Below, piece after piece: positions 1 through 5,794 of a DNA stretch of 5,903 nucleotides; positions within the stretch are counted from its first letter, which is position 1, and the number at the start of each line of letters is the position of its first letter. Both the position numbers and the translations under genes were made by a program. The stretch is from Nitriliruptoraceae bacterium (GTDB taxonomy: Bacteria; Actinomycetota; Nitriliruptoria; Nitriliruptorales; Nitriliruptoraceae), in the NCBI GenBank assembly GCA_007131525.1, contig SLQK01000289.1:1-5903 (forward strand). The letters run 5' to 3'. The notes beneath the pieces were generated by a model. That model did no database searches. It had not been told where the DNA came from and worked only from the letters and a program-made list of their open reading frames with translations.

Positions 1-2
1 CG

Positions 3-812
3 TCCGCCACCTCGGTGCCGGTCACTGCCGGTCCTGCGCACCCTGCCGGCTGGGATCACGGGTCCCCGCGCCGACGTCGTCGCCGGTGGCCCCTCGTGCT
101 GGCGCTGCTGGCGGTCGTGGTGGCGGTCCCCGTCACCGTGCTCGTGGCCGCCGACGGGAGCGGGGCGCCGGAGCCGACGGCGGCCTCACCGGACGCCACC
201 GACGACCGGGCCGGCGAGCCGGAGCGCGATGACCGCGGGTCGGACGAGCCCGCACCGGACGACGACGGACCAGCCGACGGCGGTCCGGGACGGGCACCGC
301 TGGACCCCGACGCCGAGCTCGACCCCCTCGACCTCGCCCTCCTCGACGGGGTGGACCTCGTCTACGGGAGGCTGCTGACCGACATCGACGTCTCCGAGCG
401 CGCGATGATCGCCTTCCAGGCCGGCCTGGCCGACACCTTCAGCGATCCCGACAGCCCGGAGGCGGCCCTGGAGGGCGCCAGCGAGATCGCGGCCGACAGC
501 CAGGCCGCGCTGCTCGCCGTGCGCGACCGGCTGGTCGAGCCCGTGGACGACCCCGGCGCCGAGCGCGTGCGCGAGCTCTACGTCGACCACCTCGACTCGT
601 GGGAGGTGTTCATGGCGGCGGTGGCCGAGGACCCGCTGATGGTGTTCCAGCAGGGCGAAGCCGGGTTCACCGTGACCATCAACGCCACGGCCGATGCCTT
701 CTCCCGGGCGCTGGAGGACGAGCTCCCCGCCGACATCGACGCCGAGGTGGCACGTTTCGCCGACGACATCCTCGACCGCGGCTTCCGCGGCTTCGGCTAC
801 GCCGACGTGTGA
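3..812 (+). CDS. Membrane-anchored hypothetical protein with Asp/Pro-rich linker, probably 5'-partial
   Basis: I do not recognise the family. The first start inside the window is a GTG at 15, giving 265 residues, but no ribosome binding site precedes it and the frame stays open to base 3, so the true start may lie upstream. Counting from that GTG, a short Pro/Gly-rich cytoplasmic segment ends in six arginines (19-24). One hydrophobic helix follows (about 25-46), then an acidic Asp/Glu/Pro/Gly-rich, probably disordered stretch (47-100). A predominantly helical, acidic domain (about 100-260) ends with GFGYADV. Arginines before a single helix suggest an N-in, C-out single-pass protein or an uncleaved signal anchor. 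There are no cysteines and no visible catalytic motif. It converges with the mutase gene, so it is not in an operon with it. That it is a real gene is likely from the continuous frame, GC-rich third positions and sensible topology; its function is unknown. Confidence 0.75.
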   Translation, partial: SATSVPVTAGPAHPAGWDHGSPRRRRRRWPLVLALLAVVVAVPVTVLVAADGSGAPEPTAASPDATDDRAGEPERDDRGSDEPAPDDDGPADGGPGRAPLDPDAELDPLDLALLDGVDLVYGRLLTDIDVSERAMIAFQAGLADTFSDPDSPEAALEGASEIAADSQAALLAVRDRLVEPVDDPGAERVRELYVDHLDSWEVFMAAVAEDPLMVFQQGEAGFTVTINATADAFSRALEDELPADIDAEVARFADDILDRGFRGFGYADV

Positions 813-860
813 CCCGGCCGGTGGCTCATGCCCGGCCGGTGGCCCACCCCCGGCCGGTGG
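813..860. repeat. Triple 18-bp tandem repeat in the convergent gap, possible two-way terminator
   Basis: The unit core cccggccggtgg occurs at 813-824, 831-842 and 849-860, exactly 18 bp apart. It fills the whole gap between the stop of the upstream plus-strand gene (810-812) and the stop of the minus-strand mutase gene (861-863). The core contains the self-complementary octamer ccggccgg, so neighbouring copies can pair as 8-bp stems with a 10-nt loop on either strand. No T-tract follows. A role as a bidirectional terminator is inferred from its position and pairing; the repeat itself is directly visible. Confidence 0.6.
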
Positions 861-2951
861 TCAGGCGGGCTGGAGCTCCCGGCCGACCAGCTCGGCGACG
901 TCGGCCAGCACGTCGGTGAGCGCGTAGTCCTTCGGGGTGAACACCGCGGCGACACCCGCGGAGTGCAGCGTCGCGGCATCGGCGTTCGGGATGATGCCGC
1001 CCACCACCACGGGGATGTCCACCCCCTCGGCGCGGAGCCCCTCGATCACCTGCGGGACCAGCGCCAGGTGCGATCCCGACAGGATCGACAGCCCGACCAC
1101 GTGGACGTCCTCGTCGACCGCGGCCCGGACGATCTGGGCGGGCGTGAGCCGGATGCCCTCGTAGATCACCTCCATGCCGAGGTCGCGGGCGCGGATCGCG
1201 ACCTGCTCCGCGCCGTTGGAGTGGCCGTCCAGGCCGGGCTTGCCGACCAGGATCCGCAGGCGCCGCCCGAGGCTGGCCTCGACGGCCTTGATCCGTGCCC
1301 GGGCCTGCTCGAGGCTGGTCGGTCCCTGGCCACCGGCCACGACCGCCGCGTCGGACACGCCCGTCGGCCCGCGGTACTCACCGAAGATCTCCCGCAGCAC
1401 ACCTGCCCACTCGCCGGTGGTCACCCCCGCCTTCGCGCAGGCGATCGACGCGGGCATCAGGTTGCCGTCGCCGGCCGCGACCTCGCGGAGCTCCTCGAGC
1501 GCCGCCGTCACGGCGGCGTCGTCGCGCTCGGAGCGCCAGGCCTCGAGCCGCCCGAGCTGCTCCGCCTCGGCCTTCGGGTCGACGACCAGGATGCCGCCCT
1601 CGGCGTCGACCAGGGGCGAGGGCTCCGCGGTGGTGAAGGCGTTGACGCCGACCACGACCTGCTCGCCGCTCTCGATGCGGCGCAGGCGCTGGGCGTTGGA
1701 GTCGACCAGTTCCGCCTTCATGAACGGCACGGCCTGCATCGCCCCGCCCTGGGCCAGGACCTCGTCGAGCAGCCCGGTGGCGCCGTCGACCAGCGCGGCG
1801 ACCTTGGCCTCCATCACGTGGCTGCCGTCGAACAGGTCCCCGTTCTCGAGCAGGTCGGTCTCCAGGGCCAGCACCTGCTGCATGCGCAGGGACAGCTGCT
1901 GGTCCCAGGGGCGGGGGAGCCCCAGCGCCTCGTTCCACGCGGGCAGCTGGACGGCGCGCGCCCGGGCGTCGCGGGACAGGGTCACGCCGAGCATCTCGAT
2001 CAGGATGCGGGTGATGTTGTTCTCGGGCTGCTGCTCGGTGAGCCCGAGGGAGTTGACCTGCACGCCGTAGCGGAACCGCTTGAGCTTCTCGTCGGTGACG
2101 CCGTAGCGCTCGGTGGTGATCCGATCCCACAGCTCGACGAAGGCGCGCATCTTCGCGACCTCCTCGACGAACCGGATGCCGGCGTTGACGAAGAAGGAGA
2201 TGCGGCCGACGGCCTGGCCGAACTCCTCCTCTGGCACCTGGCCGCGCGCACGCACCGCGTCGAGCACCGCGATCGCGTTGGCCAGGGCGAAGGCCAGCTC
2301 CTGCACCGGGGTCGCGCCGGCCTCCTGCAGGTGGTAGCTGCAGATGTTGATCGGGTTCCACCTCGGCACCTGTGTGACCGTGTAGGCGATCACGTCGGTG
2401 GTCAGCCGCATCGACGGCTCGGGTGGGAAGGCGTAGGTGCCGCGGGACAGGTACTCCTTGAGGATGTCGTTCTGGGTGGTGCCGGCGAGCTTGGTGACGT
2501 CCGCGCCCTGCTCCTCGGCGACCGCGATGTAGAGCGCCAGCAGCCACATGGCGGTGGCGTTGATGGTCATCGAGGTGTTCATCCGCTCGAGCGGGATGTC
2601 CTCGAACAGCTGCCGCATGTCGCCGAGGTGGCTGATCGGCACACCGACCTTGCCGACCTCGCCGCGGGCCAGCACATGATCGGCGTCGTAGCCGGTCTGG
2701 GTGGGCAGGTCGAAGGCGACGCTGAGCCCCGTCTGCCCCTTGGCGAGGTTGGTGCGGTAGAGCTCGTTGGAGGCCCGCGCCGAGGAGTGGCCCGAGTAGG
2801 TGCGCATCAGCCAGGGCCGGTCACGCTCGGCGAGCTGCCCTGCACCGACCGTCGCGTCGATCGCGGTACCCGTCGTGCCGGTCGTGGTGCCCGTCGCACC
2901 CGTCGTGCCGGTCGTGCTCGTCGTGCCCGTCGACGCTGCCGTCCCTGTCAC
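861..2951 (-). CDS. meaA: Ethylmalonyl-CoA mutase, adenosylcobalamin-dependent (MeaA/Ecm)
   Basis: This cytoplasmic enzyme should convert (2R)-ethylmalonyl-CoA to (2S)-methylsuccinyl-CoA in the ethylmalonyl-CoA pathway. The GTG start at 2951 follows GGAGG with a 7-nt spacer and gives 696 residues, slightly longer than usual because of a Thr/Gly-rich N-terminus (2-30). The TIM-barrel mutase domain runs from about 45 to 525: RPWLMRTYSGHS (45-56), FDLPTQTGYD (80-89), NTSMTINATA (125-134), LKEYLSRGTYAFPP (164-177), SYHLQEAGA (205-213, with His207 matching the active-site His of methylmalonyl-CoA mutase) and QPENN (308-312). The B12 domain (about 563-690) has Asp575-x-His577-x-x-Gly580, giving the lower axial His, then Ser622-x-Leu624 and Gly651-Gly652. 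The motifs LPTQTGYD and KPGLDGHSNG match MeaA/Ecm rather than methylmalonyl-CoA mutase (ATHRGYD; KMGQDGHDRG). There is no G-protein domain, so it is not a fused IcmF. Crotonyl-CoA carboxylase/reductase and other pathway genes are not in view. All key residues are present. Confidence 0.93.
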   Translation of the reverse strand: MTGTAASTGTTSTTGTTGATGTTTGTTGTAIDATVGAGQLAERDRPWLMRTYSGHSSARASNELYRTNLAKGQTGLSVAFDLPTQTGYDADHVLARGEVGKVGVPISHLGDMRQLFEDIPLERMNTSMTINATAMWLLALYIAVAEEQGADVTKLAGTTQNDILKEYLSRGTYAFPPEPSMRLTTDVIAYTVTQVPRWNPINICSYHLQEAGATPVQELAFALANAIAVLDAVRARGQVPEEEFGQAVGRISFFVNAGIRFVEEVAKMRAFVELWDRITTERYGVTDEKLKRFRYGVQVNSLGLTEQQPENNITRILIEMLGVTLSRDARARAVQLPAWNEALGLPRPWDQQLSLRMQQVLALETDLLENGDLFDGSHVMEAKVAALVDGATGLLDEVLAQGGAMQAVPFMKAELVDSNAQRLRRIESGEQVVVGVNAFTTAEPSPLVDAEGGILVVDPKAEAEQLGRLEAWRSERDDAAVTAALEELREVAAGDGNLMPASIACAKAGVTTGEWAGVLREIFGEYRGPTGVSDAAVVAGGQGPTSLEQARARIKAVEASLGRRLRILVGKPGLDGHSNGAEQVAIRARDLGMEVIYEGIRLTPAQIVRAAVDEDVHVVGLSILSGSHLALVPQVIEGLRAEGVDIPVVVGGIIPNADAATLHSAGVAAVFTPKDYALTDVLADVAELVGRELQPA
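2868..2916. repeat. 19-bp direct repeat encoding the Thr/Gly tract of the mutase N-terminus
   Basis: The 19-mer acccgtcgtgccggtcgtg occurs identically at 2868-2886 and 2898-2916, a 30-bp period that keeps the reading frame. Shorter gtcgtg, gtgccg and cccgtc units continue on both sides to about 2948. On the minus strand the tract encodes residues 2-30 of the mutase as TGTT-like units of Thr, Gly, Ala and Ser. The pattern suggests expansion by replication slippage. Unequal units argue against a recent perfect microsatellite. Confidence 0.75.
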
Positions 2952-2958
2952 GGTGCCA

Positions 2959-2963
2959 CCTCC
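2959..2963 (-). promoter_or_regulatory. Ribosome binding site deciding the mutase start
   Basis: On the minus strand GGAGG is followed by TGGCACC and then the GTG start, a 7-nt spacer. This is the strongest Shine-Dalgarno match upstream of the mutase domain. It excludes the longer in-frame extension to an ATG at 3278, whose added residues are Arg/Pro-rich and unlike the family. Confidence 0.8.
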
Positions 2964-2988
2964 CGACGCTGGCCGTGGCCCGACCGCA

Positions 2989-3016
2989 ACCCTGCAGTGG
3001 GGCCTGTCTGCAGGGT
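2989..3016. promoter_or_regulatory. Perfect 9-bp inverted repeat, candidate operator upstream of meaA
   Basis: accctgcag (2989-2997) and ctgcagggt (3008-3016) are exact reverse complements separated by 10 bp. The half-site centres are 19 bp apart, about two helical turns, as expected for a dimeric regulator. The site lies 38-65 bp upstream of the mutase start and about 165 bp from the divergent peptidase start. It overlaps a possible -10 for the mutase. The dyad is seen directly; the operator role and regulator are inferred. As RNA it could also form a 9-bp hairpin in the leader. Confidence 0.5.
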
Positions 3017-3017
3017 A
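3012..3017 (-). promoter_or_regulatory. Possible -10 hexamer for meaA
   Basis: The minus strand reads TACCCT here, matching the loose actinobacterial TANNNT pattern. It would place the transcript start near 3005 with a leader of about 50 nt, and it overlaps the right arm of the inverted repeat. No convincing -35 lies 17-18 bp upstream, so the call is weak. Confidence 0.25.
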
Positions 3018-3092
3018 GCCCTGGGCCGATTCCGGACCCTCGTCCGGGTCAGCACGGGCCGAGGTCCCCTCCCCGGCGAACGGGCCCTCCGG

Positions 3093-3098
3093 TAGCGT
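3093..3098 (+). promoter_or_regulatory. Possible -10 hexamer for the first M23 gene
   Basis: TAGCGT, in the context ccggTAGCGTcc, fits TANNNT and would give a leader of about 70-75 nt before the ATG at 3179. There is no recognisable -35 upstream. Weak, position-based call. Confidence 0.25.
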
Positions 3099-3139
3099 CC
3101 GTCGCACGTTCCGATGGCGCGGCGCGGTCGGCGGTGAGC

Positions 3140-3169
3140 GGGGGCTCCCCGCGCAGCGTGGGGGCTCCC
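3140..3169 (+). repeat. Short 20-bp-period direct repeat in the leader of the first M23 gene
   Basis: gggggctccc occurs at 3140-3149 and again at 3160-3169, ending one base before the GGAG ribosome binding site (3170-3173). The first copy can also form a small hairpin (GCGGG 3138-3142 with CCCGC 3148-3152). A role in translation or regulator binding is possible but not shown. Confidence 0.4.
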
Positions 3170-3178
3170 GGAGATCCG

Positions 3179-4249
3179 ATGTCAACGTCCGTCCACCGTG
3201 CCACCACCTCGCCGTGGGGCCTGCGAGCGTTGGTGCTGACGGTCGCGCTCCTGGTCGTCGTGGAGCCGGCCGGTCCACTGGCGGGCGTCGGCTGGGGGGC
3301 CGCCGCGGGCGCGCAGACCCTGGACGACCTCGACGAGGCCGAGGAGGTCGTCGACGCGCTGACCGCGGAGCGCGACGCGGCTGTGGACCGCTACGAGCGC
3401 ACCTGGGCGGCGATCGAACGGACCCGGGTCGAGTTGGAGGGCCTCGAACGGGCCACCTCGGCGTTGGAAGCCGAGGTGTTCGCCGCCACCGGAGCGGTGG
3501 AGAACCGCGCCCGGCTGGCGTTCATGCGGGGGCCGCTCGACCGGTTCGAGGCGCTGTTCCAGGCCGAGCAGGCGCAGGTCGCCGTGGAACGGGTGGCGCT
3601 GCTGGCGGCGCTCCAGCGGCGTGACCGCATCGCGATCGAGGAGGCCGAGGCCGGGCAGCTGGCGCTGGCGCAGTCCCGGGCCCTGATCCAGGTCCAGGAA
3701 GCCGAGCTGGTGGCCTTGCAGGAGCAACTGGAGGCCGACGCCGAGGTGCTCCAGGCCGAGCTCAGGGAGGCCACCGAGGAAGCCGCCGAGATCCGCACAC
3801 TGGTGTCACGCCAGCGGCGGATCGACCGTGGTGGCCAGCAGGGGATCTACGCCTGCATCTTCGAGCGTGGGGTCAGCCGGTTCCGCGACACCTGGGGCGC
3901 CCCGCGCAGCGGTGGGCGTCGGCACCGGGGCACCGACGTGTTCGCGGCCTACCGGGCACCGGTCTACGCCTTCACCTCCGGGGTCATCCAGCGGCACTCC
4001 CGCTCTGCGCTCGGAGGTATCGGGCTGTACCTACGGGGTGACGACGGCAACGTCTACTACTACGCCCACCTGGACTCGATCGATGCGACGGCACGGGTGG
4101 GGGCCCGTGTGACGGCCGGTGAGCTGGTCGGACGCAACGGTTTCACCGGCAACGCCTCGCGGTCCGCACCCCACGTGCACTTCGAGCTGCACCCCGGTGG
4201 CGGCGCTGCGATCAACCCCTACCCCTGGCTGGCAGCGGCCTGCTTCTGA
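3179..4249 (+). CDS. Secreted M23 (LytM-type) peptidoglycan endopeptidase with N-terminal coiled coil, copy 1
   Basis: This exported zinc peptidase probably cuts peptide cross-links in peptidoglycan during growth or division. The ATG at 3179 follows GGAG with a 5-nt spacer and gives 356 residues. A signal peptide (hydrophobic core about 15-40) ends at a likely cleavage site AGA|Q after Ala45. A long Glu/Ala/Leu/Gln-rich coiled coil (about 48-210) resembles the layout of EnvC/PcsB-like proteins. The M23 domain (about 220-356) has the full site: His249 and Asp253 (HRGTD), His297 (YYYAHL), and His332 and His334 (PHVHFE). The mature protein has only two cysteines, Cys226 (YAC) and Cys355 next to the C-terminus, so a disulphide closing the domain is likely. 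With all zinc ligands present it should be active, unlike the degenerate LytM domain of EnvC. It diverges from meaA and lies 285 bp upstream of a paralogue. The family call is firm; the exact bond cut is unknown. Confidence 0.92.
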   Translation: MSTSVHRATTSPWGLRALVLTVALLVVVEPAGPLAGVGWGAAAGAQTLDDLDEAEEVVDALTAERDAAVDRYERTWAAIERTRVELEGLERATSALEAEVFAATGAVENRARLAFMRGPLDRFEALFQAEQAQVAVERVALLAALQRRDRIAIEEAEAGQLALAQSRALIQVQEAELVALQEQLEADAEVLQAELREATEEAAEIRTLVSRQRRIDRGGQQGIYACIFERGVSRFRDTWGAPRSGGRRHRGTDVFAAYRAPVYAFTSGVIQRHSRSALGGIGLYLRGDDGNVYYYAHLDSIDATARVGARVTAGELVGRNGFTGNASRSAPHVHFELHPGGGAAINPYPWLAAACF

Positions 4250-4534
4250 GCGCGGGCCGTGCTGGTGGCGCCGTCGGTCGGGGTTCCGAGGTCGCCGGGT
4301 GGTCGTGCGGACAGGTGGCTCGGTTGGCGTCGAGGCACTCGCTGCGGCACCCTCCGTCCGGCTACCGGGGCGTTCCGCGTTCCGCATCGGCGCACCTCCC
4401 GGCGGCGAACATCGTCAGGCCGCAGGCCGCGCGCCGTCGCGGTCGCAGGAACCGACTCCGATCGCGGCGCGTCGCTCGTCGCGTCTCCGTTCCACGGTGC
4501 CGATCACGGCACCGAGAGCTCCCGAGGTCCACCC
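4250..4534 (+). other. Intergenic region between the two M23 paralogues
   Basis: This 285-bp gap holds no convincing gene. The frame of the second peptidase is open back to 4259, but the extra 92 residues are Arg/Ser/Gly-rich and precede a clear signal peptide, so they are not translated in this model. I see no good promoter hexamers. The one clear structure is the inverted repeat at 4495-4514. The gap is long enough for a separate promoter for the second gene. Confidence 0.5.
4495..4514. promoter_or_regulatory. 7-bp inverted repeat just upstream of the second M23 start
   Basis: cggtgcc (4495-4501) and ggcaccg (4508-4514) are exact reverse complements with a 6-nt loop gatcac. The stem ends 9 nt before the GAGG ribosome binding site (4524-4527) and 20 nt before the GTG at 4535. 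It may be an operator or an RNA hairpin that affects translation. The first paralogue has no equivalent hairpin at this position. Confidence 0.4.
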
Positions 4535-5599
4535 GTGCGTCGCGCGCTGCCGCTCCTTGCCGTCACCTTGGTGGTGGCCCTCGGCCTGTCCCTGCCGACC
4601 GGCCTGACCGGGCCCGAGGGCTCGGGCGTGCCTCTCGCGGGGCTCGGCCCGAGCCCTGCGAGCGCGAACGTGCAGGGGCTCGAGGGCGCCCGCGAGCGCG
4701 TGGCCGGGCTGCGGGGCGACCTCGCGGCCGCTACCGCTGCCTACGAACGGACCTGGGCCGAGGTCGAGGCCGCCAAGGTCGAGCTCGAGCGCCTGGAGAT
4801 CTCCGCGGTCGAGCTCGAGACCGAGGCGGCCGCGACCGAGGAGCGGCTCGCCGATCGTGCCCGCTCGGTGTTCAAGCACGGCAGCACCTCGCAGTTGGAG
4901 CTGCTGTTCGCCGCAGACAGCCCGACGGAGGCGTTGGAGCGGGCCGCGCTGGCCGGTGTCGTGCACGACCGCGAGACCGCCGGTCTGGAGGAGGCGGTGG
5001 CCGCGCGGACGGCGCTCGACCAGACCGTCGTGCTCATCGAGCAGCGGCGGGCGGAGCTGGAGCAGCTGACCGAGCGGCTGGCTGCCGAGCAGGCGGTGTT
5101 GGAGGGCGAGCTGGCGGATGCGGAGGCCACGGTGGTCGCACTCGAGGCGGTCGCGGCCCGGCAGCGCACCATCGATCGCGGGACGCAGCAGGGGGTCTAC
5201 GCCTGTCCGCTCGACCGGCACCTCACCCACTTCATCGACTCGTGGGGGTTCCCGCGCTCTGGAGGCCGCAGCCACAAGGGGACCGACATCATGGGCCCGA
5301 TGGGGGCGCCGGTCTACGCGTTCACGAGCGGGGTGATCTCCCGCCACTCCAACAGCCGGCTCGGTGGGATCTCCCTGTACCTGCGTGGGGACGACGGCAA
5401 CACCTACTTCTACACCCACCTGCAGGGCTACGCCCCGCGCGGTGCCGTCGGCAACCGTGTGCAGGCTGGGGAGCACATCGCCTACAACGGTGACACCGGC
5501 AACGCCCGGGGCGGCCCGCCACACATCCACTTCGAGCGGCACCCGGGCGGCGGGTCGGCGGTGAACCCCTACCCCTACCTCGCTGCGGCCTGCTTCTGA
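4535..5599 (+). CDS. Secreted M23 (LytM-type) peptidoglycan endopeptidase with N-terminal coiled coil, copy 2
   Basis: This is a tandem paralogue of the gene at 3179-4249 with the same expected wall-cutting role. The GTG at 4535 follows GAGG with a 7-nt spacer, starts directly at the signal peptide (RR then a hydrophobic core, residues 2-25) and gives 354 residues, close to the sister's 356. Cleavage is likely after Ala44 (ASA|N). The coiled coil spans about 46-210 and shares the YERTWA motif with copy 1. The M23 domain aligns with copy 1 without gaps over the last 143 residues, about 90 of them identical by hand count. Active-site residues are His247 and Asp251 (HKGTD), His295 (YTHL), and His330 and His332 (PHIHFE). 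Again there are only two cysteines, Cys224 and Cys353. The coiled coils have diverged far more than the catalytic domains, which suggests different partners or sites with the same chemistry. Same strand, 285-bp gap: cotranscription is possible but unproven. Confidence 0.92.
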   Translation: MRRALPLLAVTLVVALGLSLPTGLTGPEGSGVPLAGLGPSPASANVQGLEGARERVAGLRGDLAAATAAYERTWAEVEAAKVELERLEISAVELETEAAATEERLADRARSVFKHGSTSQLELLFAADSPTEALERAALAGVVHDRETAGLEEAVAARTALDQTVVLIEQRRAELEQLTERLAAEQAVLEGELADAEATVVALEAVAARQRTIDRGTQQGVYACPLDRHLTHFIDSWGFPRSGGRSHKGTDIMGPMGAPVYAFTSGVISRHSNSRLGGISLYLRGDDGNTYFYTHLQGYAPRGAVGNRVQAGEHIAYNGDTGNARGGPPHIHFERHPGGGSAVNPYPYLAAACF

Positions 5600-5660
5600 C
5601 CGCCGGGTCGCAGGCGACTGCCGCGGTGGCGGCCGCGGTGGCGGCCTGCTTCTGACCGCC
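5585..5660 (+). repeat. Duplicated stop-codon tail of the second M23 gene
   Basis: The 20-mer gcggcctgcttctgaccgcc at 5585-5604 encodes the last residues AACF and the stop of the second peptidase. An identical copy stands at 5641-5660, downstream of the stop and 56 bp away, so in another frame. The first 15 bases also occur at the end of copy 1 (4235-4249). The extra tail is preceded by a 12-bp tandem repeat gcggtggcggcc (5623-5634 and 5635-5646). It reads VAAAVAACF-stop in its own frame but has no start of its own. Confidence 0.75.
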
Positions 5661-5678
5661 AGTGCCCGGTTCGTGGTG

Positions 5679-5739
5679 GGATCGCAACGATGTGACCGGT
5701 TTCGGGTCGATCGGTTGCGATCCTGGCGCGCGGGTGGCC
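5679..5739. repeat. 61-bp direct repeat with bulged hairpin, copy 1
   Basis: This is identical over 61 bp to 5795-5855. The first 45 bases form a hairpin. The perfect arms ggatcgcaac (5679-5688) and gttgcgatcc (5714-5723) are followed inward by GAT/ATC (5689-5691 with 5710-5712) and a T5693/G5709 wobble. GACC/GGTC (5694-5697 with 5705-5708) then closes a 7-nt loop, ggtttcg. Only G5692 and G5713 are bulged. After the hairpin come 16 GC-rich bases (5724-5739) that are also conserved between the copies. No T-tract follows. It could be a REP-like element, a terminator or a protein-binding site. Confidence 0.85.
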
Positions 5740-5794
5740 CGGGGGCGCGGGGCTGTGGTGGCCTCTGCGCACCGACGGCACCCGTTCGGTGTCA

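Noticed and set aside
861..2951. Methylmalonyl-CoA mutase or IcmF identity for the mutase
   Set aside because: Active-site and B12-domain motifs match MeaA/Ecm (LPTQTGYD, KPGLDGHSNG), and there is no G-protein domain as in IcmF.
828..3095. Open plus-strand frame of 755 codons across the mutase gene
   Set aside because: It lies antisense to a mutase with full family motifs. Its product is rich in His, Arg, Asp and Leu without domain pattern, as expected from the mirror of a high-GC gene.
2975..3178. In-frame upstream extension of the first M23 gene
   Set aside because: It would put 68 polar residues before a normal signal peptide and overlap the mutase operator region. The ATG at 3179 has a GGAG at good spacing.
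2952..3278. In-frame upstream extension of the mutase to an ATG at 3278
   Set aside because: The added residues are low-complexity Arg/Pro, overlap the start of the divergent peptidase gene, and the GTG at 2951 has a strong ribosome binding site.
4259..4534. In-frame upstream extension of the second M23 gene
   Set aside because: It would bury the signal peptide behind 92 Arg-rich residues. The GTG at 4535 gives a length matching the sister protein.
4250..4534. c-di-AMP (ydaO-type) riboswitch before the wall hydrolase, as known for some actinobacterial wall hydrolases
   Set aside because: I could not find the conserved core segments of that riboswitch here or upstream of the first M23 gene (2952-3178).
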